Shown here in pieces: positions 1 through 8,829 of a stretch of DNA of 64,000 nt. The translations under genes and the position numbers were made by a program. Source of the stretch: Comamonas testosteroni (GTDB lineage: Bacteria > Pseudomonadota > Gammaproteobacteria > Burkholderiales > Burkholderiaceae_C); the NCBI RefSeq assembly GCF_000761245.1, contig NZ_AWOR01000001.1, positions 124,001 through 188,000 of the forward strand, in the 5' to 3' direction. The notes under the pieces are model-generated. The model saw only the letters and a list, made by a program, of their open reading frames with translations. It made no database searches and had not been told where the DNA came from. How positions within the stretch are numbered: the first letter of the stretch is position 1; the number at the start of each line of letters is the position of its first letter.

Positions 1-103
1 CATCCTAGCGCTAAGGAGCGGCCCCGACAGAGCCTGAGGCAGACGCTGTGCAGGAGACAGAAGCGCTGCACTCGGGCAAGACATTGCATAGAGGAGAAAG
101 CCC

Positions 104-985
104 ATGTCATCCCCCATCTCGGTTCAGATTCTCGGCCCGCGCATCGGTGCCGAAGTGCTGAAGCTGGACCTGGCAGACCCGTTGTCTGCGCCAACCCTGC
201 AGGCGCTGGAAGCCGCCCTGCTCAGACATGAAGCACTGGTGCTGCATGTGCCCGATATGACGCCCGACCAGCATCTGGCGATTGCCCGGCATTTTGGCGA
301 GGCCGAAGTCCATACCTTCTATCCCAATCTGGGGCAGGGCTATGAGCAGATCACAGTCATCGACTCCAAGCTCGGCGACCGCGCCGATATGTGGCACCAC
401 GACGAGAGCTTTCTGCCCAGTCCGCCCATCGTCACCATGACCCATGCGCGCATCCTGCCGCCCACGGGGGGAGATACCTGCTGGATCAGCATGACCAGTG
501 CCTACGATGCGCTGTCGCCGCAGATGAAGCAGTACCTCGATGGTCTGAGTGCCTGGCATGACATGAACAGGCCCATGACGGCGGCGCTGCAGCATGGCAT
601 CTGCACGCACGAGCGCTATGTGGAAGTGGTCGCGCAGAACCGTCGCCAACTGCACCCCATGGTGCGCGTGCATCCGCTCACGGGGCGCAAGGCGCTCTAC
701 GTCAGCCCCACCTATGTCACGCATATAGACGGCCTGCCGCAGGCCGAAAGCCTTGCCATCCTGGCCTATCTGCACGCGCACTGCATGCAGGTGGAGTTCC
801 TGTTCAAGCACCGCTGGACATTGGGTGACATGGTGATCTGGGACAACCGCAGCGTGGTGCACAACGCCATCATGGACTACGCCCCGCACCAGCGCCGCAT
901 GCACCGTGCATCGGTGTTTGCCCACCAGCAAGCGGTTGCCCAGAAGCACCACGAACAGGAGGCCGCATGCGCCACGACGGTTTGA
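104..985 (+). CDS. TauD/TfdA-family Fe(II)/2-oxoglutarate dioxygenase
   Basis: The 293-residue protein has the size and layout of the TauD/TfdA family, which hydroxylates small organic acids or sulfonates using Fe(II), O2 and 2-oxoglutarate in the cytoplasm. The metal-binding H-x-D is visible as WHHDESF near residue 98, the distal His in WDNRSVVHNA near residue 250, and the 2-oxoglutarate Arg in RRMHRASV just after. A GAGGAG ribosome site lies about 7 bases before the ATG. The stop overlaps the next start by 19 bases, so it is the first gene of a three-gene operon with an aldolase and a dehydrogenase. The substrate cannot be told from sequence; a small hydroxy acid or aromatic ether is as likely as a sulfonate. 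Confidence 0.88.
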   Translation: MSSPISVQILGPRIGAEVLKLDLADPLSAPTLQALEAALLRHEALVLHVPDMTPDQHLAIARHFGEAEVHTFYPNLGQGYEQITVIDSKLGDRADMWHHDESFLPSPPIVTMTHARILPPTGGDTCWISMTSAYDALSPQMKQYLDGLSAWHDMNRPMTAALQHGICTHERYVEVVAQNRRQLHPMVRVHPLTGRKALYVSPTYVTHIDGLPQAESLAILAYLHAHCMQVEFLFKHRWTLGDMVIWDNRSVVHNAIMDYAPHQRRMHRASVFAHQQAVAQKHHEQEAACATTV

Positions 986-1737
986 ATCGGGAACTGCTGT
1001 CCAGATACGCGCCGCGCGCGGGTCGCAAGCCGCTGCTGCCAGCGCTCAGTGATCGCCAGCAGCTTGCGCTGTTGTGCCGCGTGCTCTCGCGCGAAGGCTA
1101 TAACGACCATATCGCGGGCCACATCACCCTGCGCCTGGATGACGGCAGCTATCTTGCCAATCCCTGGGAGCTGACCTGGAGCGAGCTGACGGCCTCGGAC
1201 ATCCTGAGGCTGGATGCACAAGGCCAGGTGATCGAGGGCGACTGGAACATCACTCCGGCCATCCGGCTGCACATGGACGTGCATGAAAAGCGCCACGATG
1301 TGCGCGTGGTCATCCACAACCATCCCGAATGGAGCTCGGTCTGGTCGGCCACGGGCAAGGTGCCACCGGTCTATGACCAGACCTCGGCCCTGGTCGATAC
1401 CGACCCCGTGGTCTATGACGAATACCGTGGCACGGTAGAGCAGCGCGAGCTGGGCAATGCCGTGGCCAGCGCATTGGGCCAGAGCAAATGGGCGCTGCTG
1501 GCCAATCATGGTGCGCTGGTGGTGGGCGAGAGCATTCGACAGGCCCATCTGCGGGCCATCACGCTGGAGTGGCGCTGCCGCCTGGCCTGGCGCGTGCAGG
1601 CGCTCGGTGGCGGCACTCCCTTGAGCGATGCCGTGATCCAGGCGACCGGAGCGCGCACCGACCTCAACGGCTTTCCCTTTCTCTGGGAGGCCATGTGCCG
1701 CGAGGAAATCCGCAGAGATTCCTGCGTGCTGGACTAA
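967..1737 (+). CDS. Class II aldolase/adducin-family protein
   Basis: The 256-residue protein belongs to the class II aldolase/adducin head family, zinc enzymes that cleave or decarboxylate hydroxy-ketone or sugar-like substrates. The zinc ligands appear as HNHPEWSS (residues about 117-119) and NHGALVVG (about residue 180). Its start lies inside the 3' end of the dioxygenase gene, which points to translational coupling. The operon order of dioxygenase, aldolase and 2-hydroxyacid dehydrogenase suggests oxidative opening of a small acid, followed by cleavage and reduction. Family members are often misnamed as fuculose-phosphate aldolase, so no specific reaction is assigned. Confidence 0.85.
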   Translation: MRHDGLNRELLSRYAPRAGRKPLLPALSDRQQLALLCRVLSREGYNDHIAGHITLRLDDGSYLANPWELTWSELTASDILRLDAQGQVIEGDWNITPAIRLHMDVHEKRHDVRVVIHNHPEWSSVWSATGKVPPVYDQTSALVDTDPVVYDEYRGTVEQRELGNAVASALGQSKWALLANHGALVVGESIRQAHLRAITLEWRCRLAWRVQALGGGTPLSDAVIQATGARTDLNGFPFLWEAMCREEIRRDSCVLD

Positions 1738-1806
1738 GCCCGCTCTGGCTTCCCGCCCGATGCTGGCGGGAAGCGAAGACTGCATCGATCTACCGGAAGC
1801 CCTCCC

Positions 1807-2757
1807 ATGTCCATCCATGAATCACCGAACCCGCAGCGTCCTTGGCTGCTGCTTCTCACGGCGCTGGCGCCAGCCATGCGCGAGAGACTGCAGCTGCAGT
1901 TCGAGCTGCTTGAGGCGGCCGGGATCGGCAGTGCCCGGCGCAGCGAGCTGTGCGCTCAGGTGCGCGCCATGCTGTGCAATGCCCAGTCCATCGTCAGCCG
2001 CGAACAGATGCAGCAGTGGCCGGCGCTGGAGCTGATCGTCGTCATCGGCGTGGGCCGGGACGGCATCGATCTCGAGGCTGCAGCAGAACTGGGCATCAAG
2101 GTGAGCAAGGCGCCCGATGTCTGTTCCGAAGACATTGCCGATCACACGCTGGCCCTGCTGCTGGCTGCCACGCGGCAAATCGTGCAGGCCCATGAGTTTG
2201 TGCGGCAGGGGCGCTGGCTGCAGGGGCGGTATCCGCCCACCCTGCGCTTTTCGGGGCAGCGCATGGGCATCGTCGGTCTGGGGCGCATCGGCCGTGCCGT
2301 GGCCAGGCGCTCGCAGGCCTTTGATCTAACGATTGCCTATACGGGGCGCGCTCCCAAGGACGATGTGCCGTACCGCTGGTGCGACAGCGTGCGGGAGCTG
2401 GCCGCCGAGGTGGATTTTCTCGTGGTCTGCGCCAGCGGCGGGCCTGCAACCCGGGGCCTGATCGATGCCGAAGTGCTGCAGGCCCTGGGGCCGCAGGGCG
2501 TGCTGGTGAACGTGGGGCGTGGCTCCATCGTCGATGAAGTGGCATTGCAGCAGGCGTTGCAGGAACGCACGATTGCGGCGGCGGCGCTCGATGTGTTTGC
2601 GCATGAGCCGCAAGTGCCCGAAGCCTTGATGGACCTGCCCAGCACGGTGCTGACGCCGCACATGGCCAGCTCCACCCTGCAAGGCCTGCAGGCCATGCTT
2701 GCGCAGGCCGAGGCGGACCTGCTGGAGCATTTCGGACTGCCCGAAATCACAGATTGA
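1807..2757 (+). CDS. D-2-hydroxyacid dehydrogenase (NAD(P)-dependent)
   Basis: This 316-residue protein is a D-isomer 2-hydroxyacid dehydrogenase of the glyoxylate/hydroxypyruvate/phenylpyruvate reductase type. The Rossmann motif GLGRIGRAV sits near residue 156. The catalytic triad is visible as Arg in GGPATRGLID, Glu in FAHEPQVPE and His in LTPHMASST. It follows the aldolase after 69 bases and is probably the last gene of the operon, interconverting a 2-keto and a 2-hydroxy acid made by the upstream enzymes. The cofactor preference and exact substrate are not decided by the sequence. Confidence 0.88.
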   Translation: MSIHESPNPQRPWLLLLTALAPAMRERLQLQFELLEAAGIGSARRSELCAQVRAMLCNAQSIVSREQMQQWPALELIVVIGVGRDGIDLEAAAELGIKVSKAPDVCSEDIADHTLALLLAATRQIVQAHEFVRQGRWLQGRYPPTLRFSGQRMGIVGLGRIGRAVARRSQAFDLTIAYTGRAPKDDVPYRWCDSVRELAAEVDFLVVCASGGPATRGLIDAEVLQALGPQGVLVNVGRGSIVDEVALQQALQERTIAAAALDVFAHEPQVPEALMDLPSTVLTPHMASSTLQGLQAMLAQAEADLLEHFGLPEITD

Positions 2758-2803
2758 ACCGCTGCATGTTTGCACCCTTACTGCAGAGGTTTTTGTCGGG
2801 GGG

Positions 2804-2834
2804 TTGACCTTTACATGATGTCAATCTCTACAGT
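2804..2834 (+). promoter_or_regulatory. MerR/CueR-type promoter of copA
   Basis: A -35 box TTGACC (2804-2809) and a -10 box TACAGT (2829-2834) are separated by 19 bases. This over-long spacer is typical of promoters activated by MerR-family metal sensors. The spacer carries an inverted repeat, TTGAC (2804-2808) and GTCAA (2820-2824). With a copper ATPase directly downstream, CueR is the expected activator; no cueR gene is in the window. Transcription would begin near 2841. Confidence 0.7.
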
Positions 2835-2860
2835 GGCCTTCAACGTGAATGGAGAACGCG

Positions 2861-5344
2861 ATGAATGCACTGACCAAAAGCGGAGCCTTTGAGCTGTCTG
2901 TGGAAGGAATGACCTGCGCATCCTGCGTGGGCCGGGTGGAGCGTGCGCTCAAGAAAGTGCCCGGCGTGCAGGAGGCCGTGGTCAATCTGGCCACGGAAAA
3001 AGCCAGCCTCACCGTGGCCGATCCGGCGCAGGCTGCGGCCGTTCTGCCCCAGGCCGTAGCGGCGATTGAAAAAGCAGGCTATGCGGTACCCGCGCAAAGC
3101 GTGGACTTGCAGGTGGGCGGCATGACCTGTGCGTCCTGTGTGGGCCGCGTGGAGCGTGCGCTCAAGAAAGTGCCCGGAGTGCAGGATGCGGTGGTGAATC
3201 TGGCGACCGAGCGTGCCAGCGTGCAACTGCAGGGCGGCGTGGATGTGAGCAGCTTGATTGCGGCGATCGAAAAGGCCGGCTATGAAGCGCAAGCCGTGCA
3301 GCACAACGCCGGCGCGACTGGCGAGGATGCCACAGCCCAGCGTCAGGCGCAGGAGCGCGAATCGCTCAAGCGCTCGCTGATCTTTGCGACCGTGTTCGCA
3401 CTGCCCGTGTTTGTGCTGGAAATGGGCGGTCACATGGTGCCCGCGTTTCACCACTGGATTGCGGGCAACATCGGCACGCAGAACAGCTGGTACATCCAGT
3501 TCGTGCTGACGGCCTTGGTACTGTTCGGGCCGGGTCGGCGCTTTTTCGAGAAAGGCGTGCCCGCCCTGCTGCGCGCAGCGCCCGACATGAATTCTCTGGT
3601 CGCGGTGGGCACCTCGGCGGCATTCGCCTATTCGGTGGTCGCGACCTTTGTGCCGCAATGGCTGCCCGCAGGCACGGTGAATGTGTACTTTGAAGCTGCG
3701 GCCGTCATCGTCGCGCTGATCCTGCTGGGACGCTTTCTGGAGGCGCGTGCCAAGGGCAATACCTCGGAGGCCATTCGCCGTCTGGTGCAGTTGCAGGCCA
3801 AGACGGCGCGCGTGCGCAAGGGCGGTGTGGTGCAGGAAATCGATATTGCCCAGGTGCGTGCCGGCGATGTGATCGAGGTGCGCCCCGGCGAGCGCATTCC
3901 CGTCGATGGCGAGGTTATCGAGGGCCGCAGCTTTGTCGACGAATCCATGATCAGCGGCGAGCCCGTGCCGGTCGAGAAGGCCGAGGGCGCCGAAGTGGTG
4001 GGCGGCACGGTCAATCAGAATGGCGCGCTGGCTTTCAGAGCCACCAAGGTTGGGGCAGACACGCTGCTGGCGCAGATCATCCGCATGGTGGAGCAGGCCC
4101 AGGGCAGCAAGCTGCCGATCCAGGCGCTGGTGGACAAGATCACCATGTGGTTTGTGCCGGCCGTCATGGCGGCGGCCCTGCTGACTTTTGTGGTCTGGCT
4201 GATCTGGGGCCCCGATCCCGCGCTGAGCTTTGCGTTGGTCAATGCGGTGGCCGTGCTCATCATTGCCTGCCCCTGTGCCATGGGGCTGGCCACGCCGACT
4301 TCCATCATGGTGGGCACGGGGCGCGCCGCGCAAATGGGAGTGTTGCTGCGTAAGGGCGAGGCGCTGCAGCAGCTCAAGGATGCCAGGGTGGTGGCTGTGG
4401 ACAAGACCGGCACGCTGACCCGTGGTCGCCCCGAACTCACCGATCTGGTGCTGGCCGAAGGGTTTGAACGTGCCGTCGTTCTGGCGCAGGTGGCCGCCGT
4501 GGAAGACCGCAGCGAGCACCCGATTGCGCGCGCCATTGTCGATGCGGCCAAGTCAGAGGGAATGGAGATTCCATCCATCAGCGACTTCGCCTCGGTGACC
4601 GGTTTTGGCGTGCGTGCCGTGGTGCTGGGCGACCAGGTGGAGATCGGCGCCGACCGGTTCATGCGCGAAATTGGCCTGAGCGTCGACGGCTTTGCGGCCG
4701 AGGCCGAGCGCCTGGGCAGCGAAGGCAAGACGCCTCTGTATGCCGCCATCGGCGGCAAGGTGGCGGCCATGATTGCCGTGGCCGATCCGATCAAGCCCAC
4801 CACCAAGCCCGCGATCGATGCCTTGCATGCGCTGGGCCTGAAGGTGGCCATGATTACCGGCGACAACCGCCACACGGCCGAGGCGATCGCCAGGCAATTG
4901 GGCATTGACGAGGTGGTGGCCGAGGTCCTGCCGGGCGGCAAGGTCGAAACCGTCAAGCGTCTCAAGGCCGAGCATGGCACGCTGGCCTATGTGGGCGACG
5001 GTATCAACGACGCGCCGGCCCTGGCCGAGGCCGATGTGGGCATCGCCATCGGCACGGGTACCGATATCGCGATCGAGGCTGCCGATGTGGTGCTGATGTC
5101 GGGCGACCTCTCGGGAGTTCCGAATGCGATTGCGCTGTCCAAGGCCACGATGAAGAACATTGGCGAGAACCTGTTCTGGGCCTTTGCCTACAACGTGGCG
5201 CTGATACCGGTGGCAGCGGGTCTGCTCTACCCGTTCAACGGCATGCTGCTGTCGCCCGTGTTTGCGGCCGGAGCCATGGCGCTTTCCAGCGTATTTGTGC
5301 TCTCCAACGCGCTGCGGCTCAAGCGCTTCAAACCCGTCCTCTGA
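2861..5344 (+). CDS. copA: Copper-exporting P1B-type ATPase CopA
   Basis: This inner-membrane pump exports Cu(I) at the cost of ATP. It has two tandem N-terminal heavy-metal domains, each with [17 protein letters not shown] (near residues 17 and 83), then membrane segments, the actuator loop SGEPVPVEK, the membrane metal site CPC (Cys470, Cys472), the phosphorylated Asp514 in DKTGT, and [10 protein letters not shown] in the hinge. I place the start at 2861 rather than at the in-frame ATG at 2849: GGAG lies 6 bases before 2861, while 2849 would leave only an 8-base leader after the predicted transcription start. The protein is then 827 residues, normal for CopA. It stands alone behind a MerR-type promoter. 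The near-identical metal domains suggest a recent internal duplication. Confidence 0.95.
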   Translation: MNALTKSGAFELSVEGMTCASCVGRVERALKKVPGVQEAVVNLATEKASLTVADPAQAAAVLPQAVAAIEKAGYAVPAQSVDLQVGGMTCASCVGRVERALKKVPGVQDAVVNLATERASVQLQGGVDVSSLIAAIEKAGYEAQAVQHNAGATGEDATAQRQAQERESLKRSLIFATVFALPVFVLEMGGHMVPAFHHWIAGNIGTQNSWYIQFVLTALVLFGPGRRFFEKGVPALLRAAPDMNSLVAVGTSAAFAYSVVATFVPQWLPAGTVNVYFEAAAVIVALILLGRFLEARAKGNTSEAIRRLVQLQAKTARVRKGGVVQEIDIAQVRAGDVIEVRPGERIPVDGEVIEGRSFVDESMISGEPVPVEKAEGAEVVGGTVNQNGALAFRATKVGADTLLAQIIRMVEQAQGSKLPIQALVDKITMWFVPAVMAAALLTFVVWLIWGPDPALSFALVNAVAVLIIACPCAMGLATPTSIMVGTGRAAQMGVLLRKGEALQQLKDARVVAVDKTGTLTRGRPELTDLVLAEGFERAVVLAQVAAVEDRSEHPIARAIVDAAKSEGMEIPSISDFASVTGFGVRAVVLGDQVEIGADRFMREIGLSVDGFAAEAERLGSEGKTPLYAAIGGKVAAMIAVADPIKPTTKPAIDALHALGLKVAMITGDNRHTAEAIARQLGIDEVVAEVLPGGKVETVKRLKAEHGTLAYVGDGINDAPALAEADVGIAIGTGTDIAIEAADVVLMSGDLSGVPNAIALSKATMKNIGENLFWAFAYNVALIPVAAGLLYPFNGMLLSPVFAAGAMALSSVFVLSNALRLKRFKPVL

Positions 5345-5401
5345 AAGCAGGGCATGGGGCGGGCGCCGGAAGATGTTCTGACGCTTGCCCCGCATCCGGG
5401 C

Positions 5402-6109
5402 TTATGGCTTGGGCAGTTGCGGCACATCCACAAAATCGTCGAGGCTCAGGCCTTTTTCCTGCAGCAGGGCTTCGAGCACGGGCTTGAGCCGCCCCAGGCT
5501 GGCTTCAATGGTTTCGCGCACGGTATCGACCACCACCTGGGTGCTGCGCTCAATCTCGATATTGACCAGATCGCCGACCTTCTTGTCGCCGAACACCGTC
5601 ATGCGCAGGGTTTCGGGAATCAGCCAGACCTCGAACCAGCCTTCCTTGCGATTCACCTCGGCCACCGTCAGGCTGGCGCCGTTGACGGCGATATAGCCCT
5701 TGGCAAACACATAGGGGCGGAAGGCTTCGGGAATGCCGAAGCGGATCTTGTGGTTGGTCTCGGTCTGCATCACCTCCAGCAGCGGCGCCGTGAAGTCCAC
5801 ATGGCCCGACAGCGGGTGGCCGCCAATCTCGGCGCCATCCCTGGCGGCGCGCTCCACATTGAGCGTGTCGCCGGCCTTGTAGCTGCCCAGCGTGGTGATG
5901 TTCAGGCTTTGCAGCATCACGTCAAAGCTGGCGCTGGTGGGCGAGAGGTTCTCGGTCACCGTCAGGCAGACGCCGTCGTGCGAGACGCTGGCACCAATGG
6001 CCAGATCCTGGCAGAAGCCTTCGGGGAACTCCATGATGAAGGTGCGCAGGCCGTCCTGGTCGCGCAGCGCGGCAATCTTTGCCACGGCCTGAATGATGCC
6101 GGTAAACAC
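5402..6109 (-). CDS. ribE: Riboflavin synthase, alpha subunit
   Basis: The enzyme dismutates two molecules of 6,7-dimethyl-8-ribityllumazine to riboflavin and the pyrimidine precursor. The N-terminus MFTGIIQAVAKI is diagnostic, and the protein is built from two related lumazine-binding barrels (SHDGVCLTV near residue 45 and VNGASLTVAEV near residue 145). The start codon is GTG, with an AGAGAG ribosome site upstream. At 235 residues it is somewhat longer than most homologues (about 200) because of a C-terminal tail. No FMN riboswitch fits in the short upstream space. It converges on copA, and no other rib gene is in the window. Confidence 0.95.
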   Translation of the reverse strand: MFTGIIQAVAKIAALRDQDGLRTFIMEFPEGFCQDLAIGASVSHDGVCLTVTENLSPTSASFDVMLQSLNITTLGSYKAGDTLNVERAARDGAEIGGHPLSGHVDFTAPLLEVMQTETNHKIRFGIPEAFRPYVFAKGYIAVNGASLTVAEVNRKEGWFEVWLIPETLRMTVFGDKKVGDLVNIEIERSTQVVVDTVRETIEASLGRLKPVLEALLQEKGLSLDDFVDVPQLPKP

Positions 6110-6202
6110 GGGGCAGACTCTCTTATCAACAGGCGGGCGCCGGGCGCCAGCCTTGGGCCAAAACAGCTATTTTGCCTGTTTGCCCCTTAACCCGGCCAGC
6201 GT

Positions 6203-7078
6203 CTAGGCGAAGGCCGGCCGGCCTTCCCAGAAGCCGCTGATCAGCGCCTCGGGCTTTTTCAGCGCACGCACCCAGGCGCAGTCGGGCCAGGCCTGCATCT
6301 GCACATTCATGCCGGCAAACACGCCATAGCCCGGGCCGGCCGCGATCTCGCCATCAGCCTGCAGGGTCTCGCCGCTGCGGATGCTGCAGGCCGCGCGGAT
6401 ATCGCCCTGGGCCCTGATGCCCCAGCCGGCCTGAATGTGGTTGCCGCAGAGGATGCCGTCGTTGCCGGCAATGCCATGGCCTACATCGAGCAGGCCCTGC
6501 ACCTCGATGGCGCCGCCTGCTTTCAGGCCCTTGCCGCAGTGCATGTCGCCTTGCACCTGCACTTCCTGGCCGATATGGGCATTGCCCTTGAGCTTCACAT
6601 GGCCGCTGCCGCGCAGCTCCCAGCCGCAGCGCAGGTCTTCGGCGCGCAGCTCGCCCTCGACTTCCACGCTCCAGGCCGCCTTGATGCTGCCGCCGGCCTG
6701 CAGCAGTTCACCGGCGAAGATGGCGCCGCCGCATTGAATCTCTTCGCCCGCTTCCAGCTTGCCCGCCCGTATGCCGCCGCCCGCCTGCAGGCTGCGGCCC
6801 ACCAGCAGCTGGCCGGGCACGCGCACATCGCCGTGCACGATCAGCGTGCCGGCATAGACGAAGTTGTCGGCCTCCAGGTGCTCGAGCTCCAGCACGCTGT
6901 TGGTGGAGCCGAAGTTCTCCAGCAGCCAGCGTGCATCGTCCACGCGGCCGGCGGCCACCTGGGTGTCCATGGCGGCCTGGTAGTCGCCGCCGGCCAGGTT
7001 GTTGCGCACAAACCAGCGATAACCCATGGCACAGGGATTTTTGCCGCGCAAGAAATTTTGAGTGAGTTCCATGTCCAT
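6203..7078 (-). CDS. Repeat-built beta-helix protein of unknown function
   Basis: I do not recognise a named family. After a 100-residue N-terminal part (conserved-looking GYRWFVRNNL and AAGRVDDARWLLENFG), about 150 residues form an imperfect Gly-rich repeat such as LQAGGGIRAGKLEAGEEI and LQAGGSIKA, with a hydrophobic residue about every sixth position. This is what a parallel beta-helix looks like, as in bactofilins or hexapeptide proteins. The start at 7078 is chosen because GGAGG lies 6 bases upstream; an in-frame extension to 7219 lacks such a site and looks unlike the rest. The 291-residue product has no signal peptide or membrane segment, so a cytoplasmic scaffold or polymer is possible. 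It is a single gene between ribE and an unexplained 512-base spacer. Confidence 0.75.
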   Translation of the reverse strand: MDMELTQNFLRGKNPCAMGYRWFVRNNLAGGDYQAAMDTQVAAGRVDDARWLLENFGSTNSVLELEHLEADNFVYAGTLIVHGDVRVPGQLLVGRSLQAGGGIRAGKLEAGEEIQCGGAIFAGELLQAGGSIKAAWSVEVEGELRAEDLRCGWELRGSGHVKLKGNAHIGQEVQVQGDMHCGKGLKAGGAIEVQGLLDVGHGIAGNDGILCGNHIQAGWGIRAQGDIRAACSIRSGETLQADGEIAAGPGYGVFAGMNVQMQAWPDCAWVRALKKPEALISGFWEGRPAFA

Positions 7079-7524
7079 GGCTGACCTCCGGATCGTCCTT
7101 TGAGCAAGATGCGGTGCGCGTGGCGATACGGACGTCGAAGACGTGGACGTACCGCTCCCATGCACCTGGGAAATGCTGTTTGGGAAGGCCGTGCGGAGGA
7201 TGTGAGCTGTGTGCTTCAAGCCATCCGCACGGCGGCGGAAAGCATGGCCGTGACACCGCTCAGGCTCACGAATGCGGTGGGAATGCCATGGCGGCGGGTG
7301 TGCAGCGCACGCAGCACGCAGGCACGCGCGGGCAGCTCTGCGGCAAAGGCAAAGCGGCGCAGGCGGGCGGCGGTGGACAGGTGCAGGAAGGCCATGGGCA
7401 AGACGATGTCGAAGTCCCGATTATGCCGCGCAGCCCGGGCCGGTGCAGATGACTCCCTGCTTGTCCGTTATTTCATGGCGCTGTGCATGGCCGGGCGCCG
7501 TGCAAGGGCCGCCTCGCAGCGTCG

Positions 7525-7584
7525 GTGCCGTCCCCCTGCGACCAAGCCAGAGAGGGGGAAGACGCGAAGCGGCACAGGGGGTGC
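7525..7584. repeat. GC-rich palindromic intergenic repeat
   Basis: Within the 512-base gap 7079-7590 this segment holds nested complementary blocks: GTGCCG with CGGCAC, and CCCCCTG (7532-7538) with CAGGGGG (7575-7581), with a further purine-rich AGAGAGGGGGA between them. Similar CCCCCT/AGGGGG hairpins recur at 41555-41632. They resemble the short palindromes scattered through Comamonadaceae genomes. The rest of the gap holds the upstream region of the beta-helix gene; I see no convincing gene in it. Confidence 0.5.
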
Positions 7585-7590
7585 TTTATC

Positions 7591-8829
7591 TCAGCGGCTT
7601 TGCGCTGCGGCCCGGCACAAGCGCTCTACGGCTTGCGCGATCTGCGGCACTTCGGGCGCGGCAAACGACATGCGCAGCGTGTGCAGGTCGGGGTTGGCCG
7701 GATAGAAGGCCTTGCCTGGCACATAGACCACGCCCTGGGCCACGGCGGCGTCGAAGAGCTTTTGCGGATCGATCTGGTGGTCCAGCTCGGCCCAGACGAA
7801 CATGCCGCCAGCGGGGCGCGAGCAGCGTATGCCGCTGTCCGGTGCCGCGTCCAGGCCCTGGACAAGGGCCTGCATGCGGCGCTGGTATTCCTGGCGCGCG
7901 CGCTGCACGGTGGCCGGATAGCGGCCGCTGGCCAGATAGAAGGCAGCGACCGACTGCGTCAGCGGCGAGGTGCACAGGTCGGCCGTCTGCTTGGCCACCG
8001 TGCAGCGGCGCAGCAGCGGCGCGTCGGCCAGCATCCAGCCCACGCGCAGCGCGGGCGCCACGGTCTTGGACAGGCTGGACAGATAGATGACGGGGTTGGC
8101 GCCGGGCTCGGCCAGCCGCTCGCCCGCGGCGCGCACGGTGCCTGGCATGGCCTGGGGGACGTCGCCGGGCTCGCCGAAGCGCAGCTCGCCATAGGGATCG
8201 TCCTCGACCACCCGGAAGCCGTGCTGCAGCGCAAGTTGCACCAAGGCTTCGCGGCGCTCGGCCGCCAGCAGCGTGCCGCGCGGGTTGGAGAAATTCGGCA
8301 CGGTGTAGAGCAGCTTGGGGCGCTGGTCTGCGGGCAGTGCGGCCAGCAGATCGGCCAGGGCTTCGGTCTGCAGGCCTTGCTCGTCCATGGGAATGGGCAG
8401 GATGCGTGCCTGCGCCAGACGCAGGGCCTGCAGCGTGGCCGGATAGGCGGGGACCTCGACCAGCACCGTGTCGCCGGGCTCCACGAGCACGCGCACCAGA
8501 AGGTCAAAGGCCTGCTGCGATCCGGTGGTCACCAGTATGTCGGCGGCCGTCGCCTGCATGCCGCGCTCGCGCGCCTGCTGCGCCAGGGCCTCGCGCAGCT
8601 CGCCCAGGCCTTCGGTGGCCCCATATTGCAGCGCGCCCGGGCCCTGGGCCATGGCCTGCTGGGCGGCCTGGGCCAGGCCCTCGGCATCGAAGAGGCTGGG
8701 TGATGGATAGCCGCCGGCCAGCGAGATCATGCCGGGGCGCGAGAGATAGGGAAACAGCTCGCGTATCGGAGACCCCGCAGGCTCGGCAAACACGGCGGCA
8801 AAGGGAGCCAGTGCGCTGCCTTGACTCAT
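7591..8829 (-). CDS. PLP-dependent aminotransferase, likely 2-aminoadipate transaminase
   Basis: This 412-residue class I/II aminotransferase carries the PLP lysine in SLSKTVAPALRVGW near residue 242 and the fold motif YTVPNFSNPRG near residue 180. The family includes LysN and MocR-type catalytic domains. Its start overlaps the stop of the HglS-type gene upstream by 4 bases (ATGA), so the two are translated together. HglS consumes 2-oxoadipate, which makes 2-aminoadipate to 2-oxoadipate transamination the most economical assignment. The substrate is inferred from this context, not from residues. Confidence 0.82.
   Translation of the reverse strand: MSQGSALAPFAAVFAEPAGSPIRELFPYLSRPGMISLAGGYPSPSLFDAEGLAQAAQQAMAQGPGALQYGATEGLGELREALAQQARERGMQATAADILVTTGSQQAFDLLVRVLVEPGDTVLVEVPAYPATLQALRLAQARILPIPMDEQGLQTEALADLLAALPADQRPKLLYTVPNFSNPRGTLLAAERREALVQLALQHGFRVVEDDPYGELRFGEPGDVPQAMPGTVRAAGERLAEPGANPVIYLSSLSKTVAPALRVGWMLADAPLLRRCTVAKQTADLCTSPLTQSVAAFYLASGRYPATVQRARQEYQRRMQALVQGLDAAPDSGIRCSRPAGGMFVWAELDHQIDPQKLFDAAVAQGVVYVPGKAFYPANPDLHTLRMSFAAPEVPQIAQAVERLCRAAAQSR

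Noticed and set aside
2840..4519. A 559-codon minus-strand frame opposite copA
   Set aside because: CopA motifs on the plus strand are complete; the antisense product is His/Gln-rich noise.
5345..5401. A terminator between copA and ribE
   Set aside because: GGGGC and GCCCC blocks can pair only across a long loop, and no T run follows.
7100..7705. Open frames in the gap 7079-7590 on either strand
   Set aside because: Arg/Ala-rich translations overlap the palindromic repeat and the aminotransferase gene; no ribosome site or family was seen.
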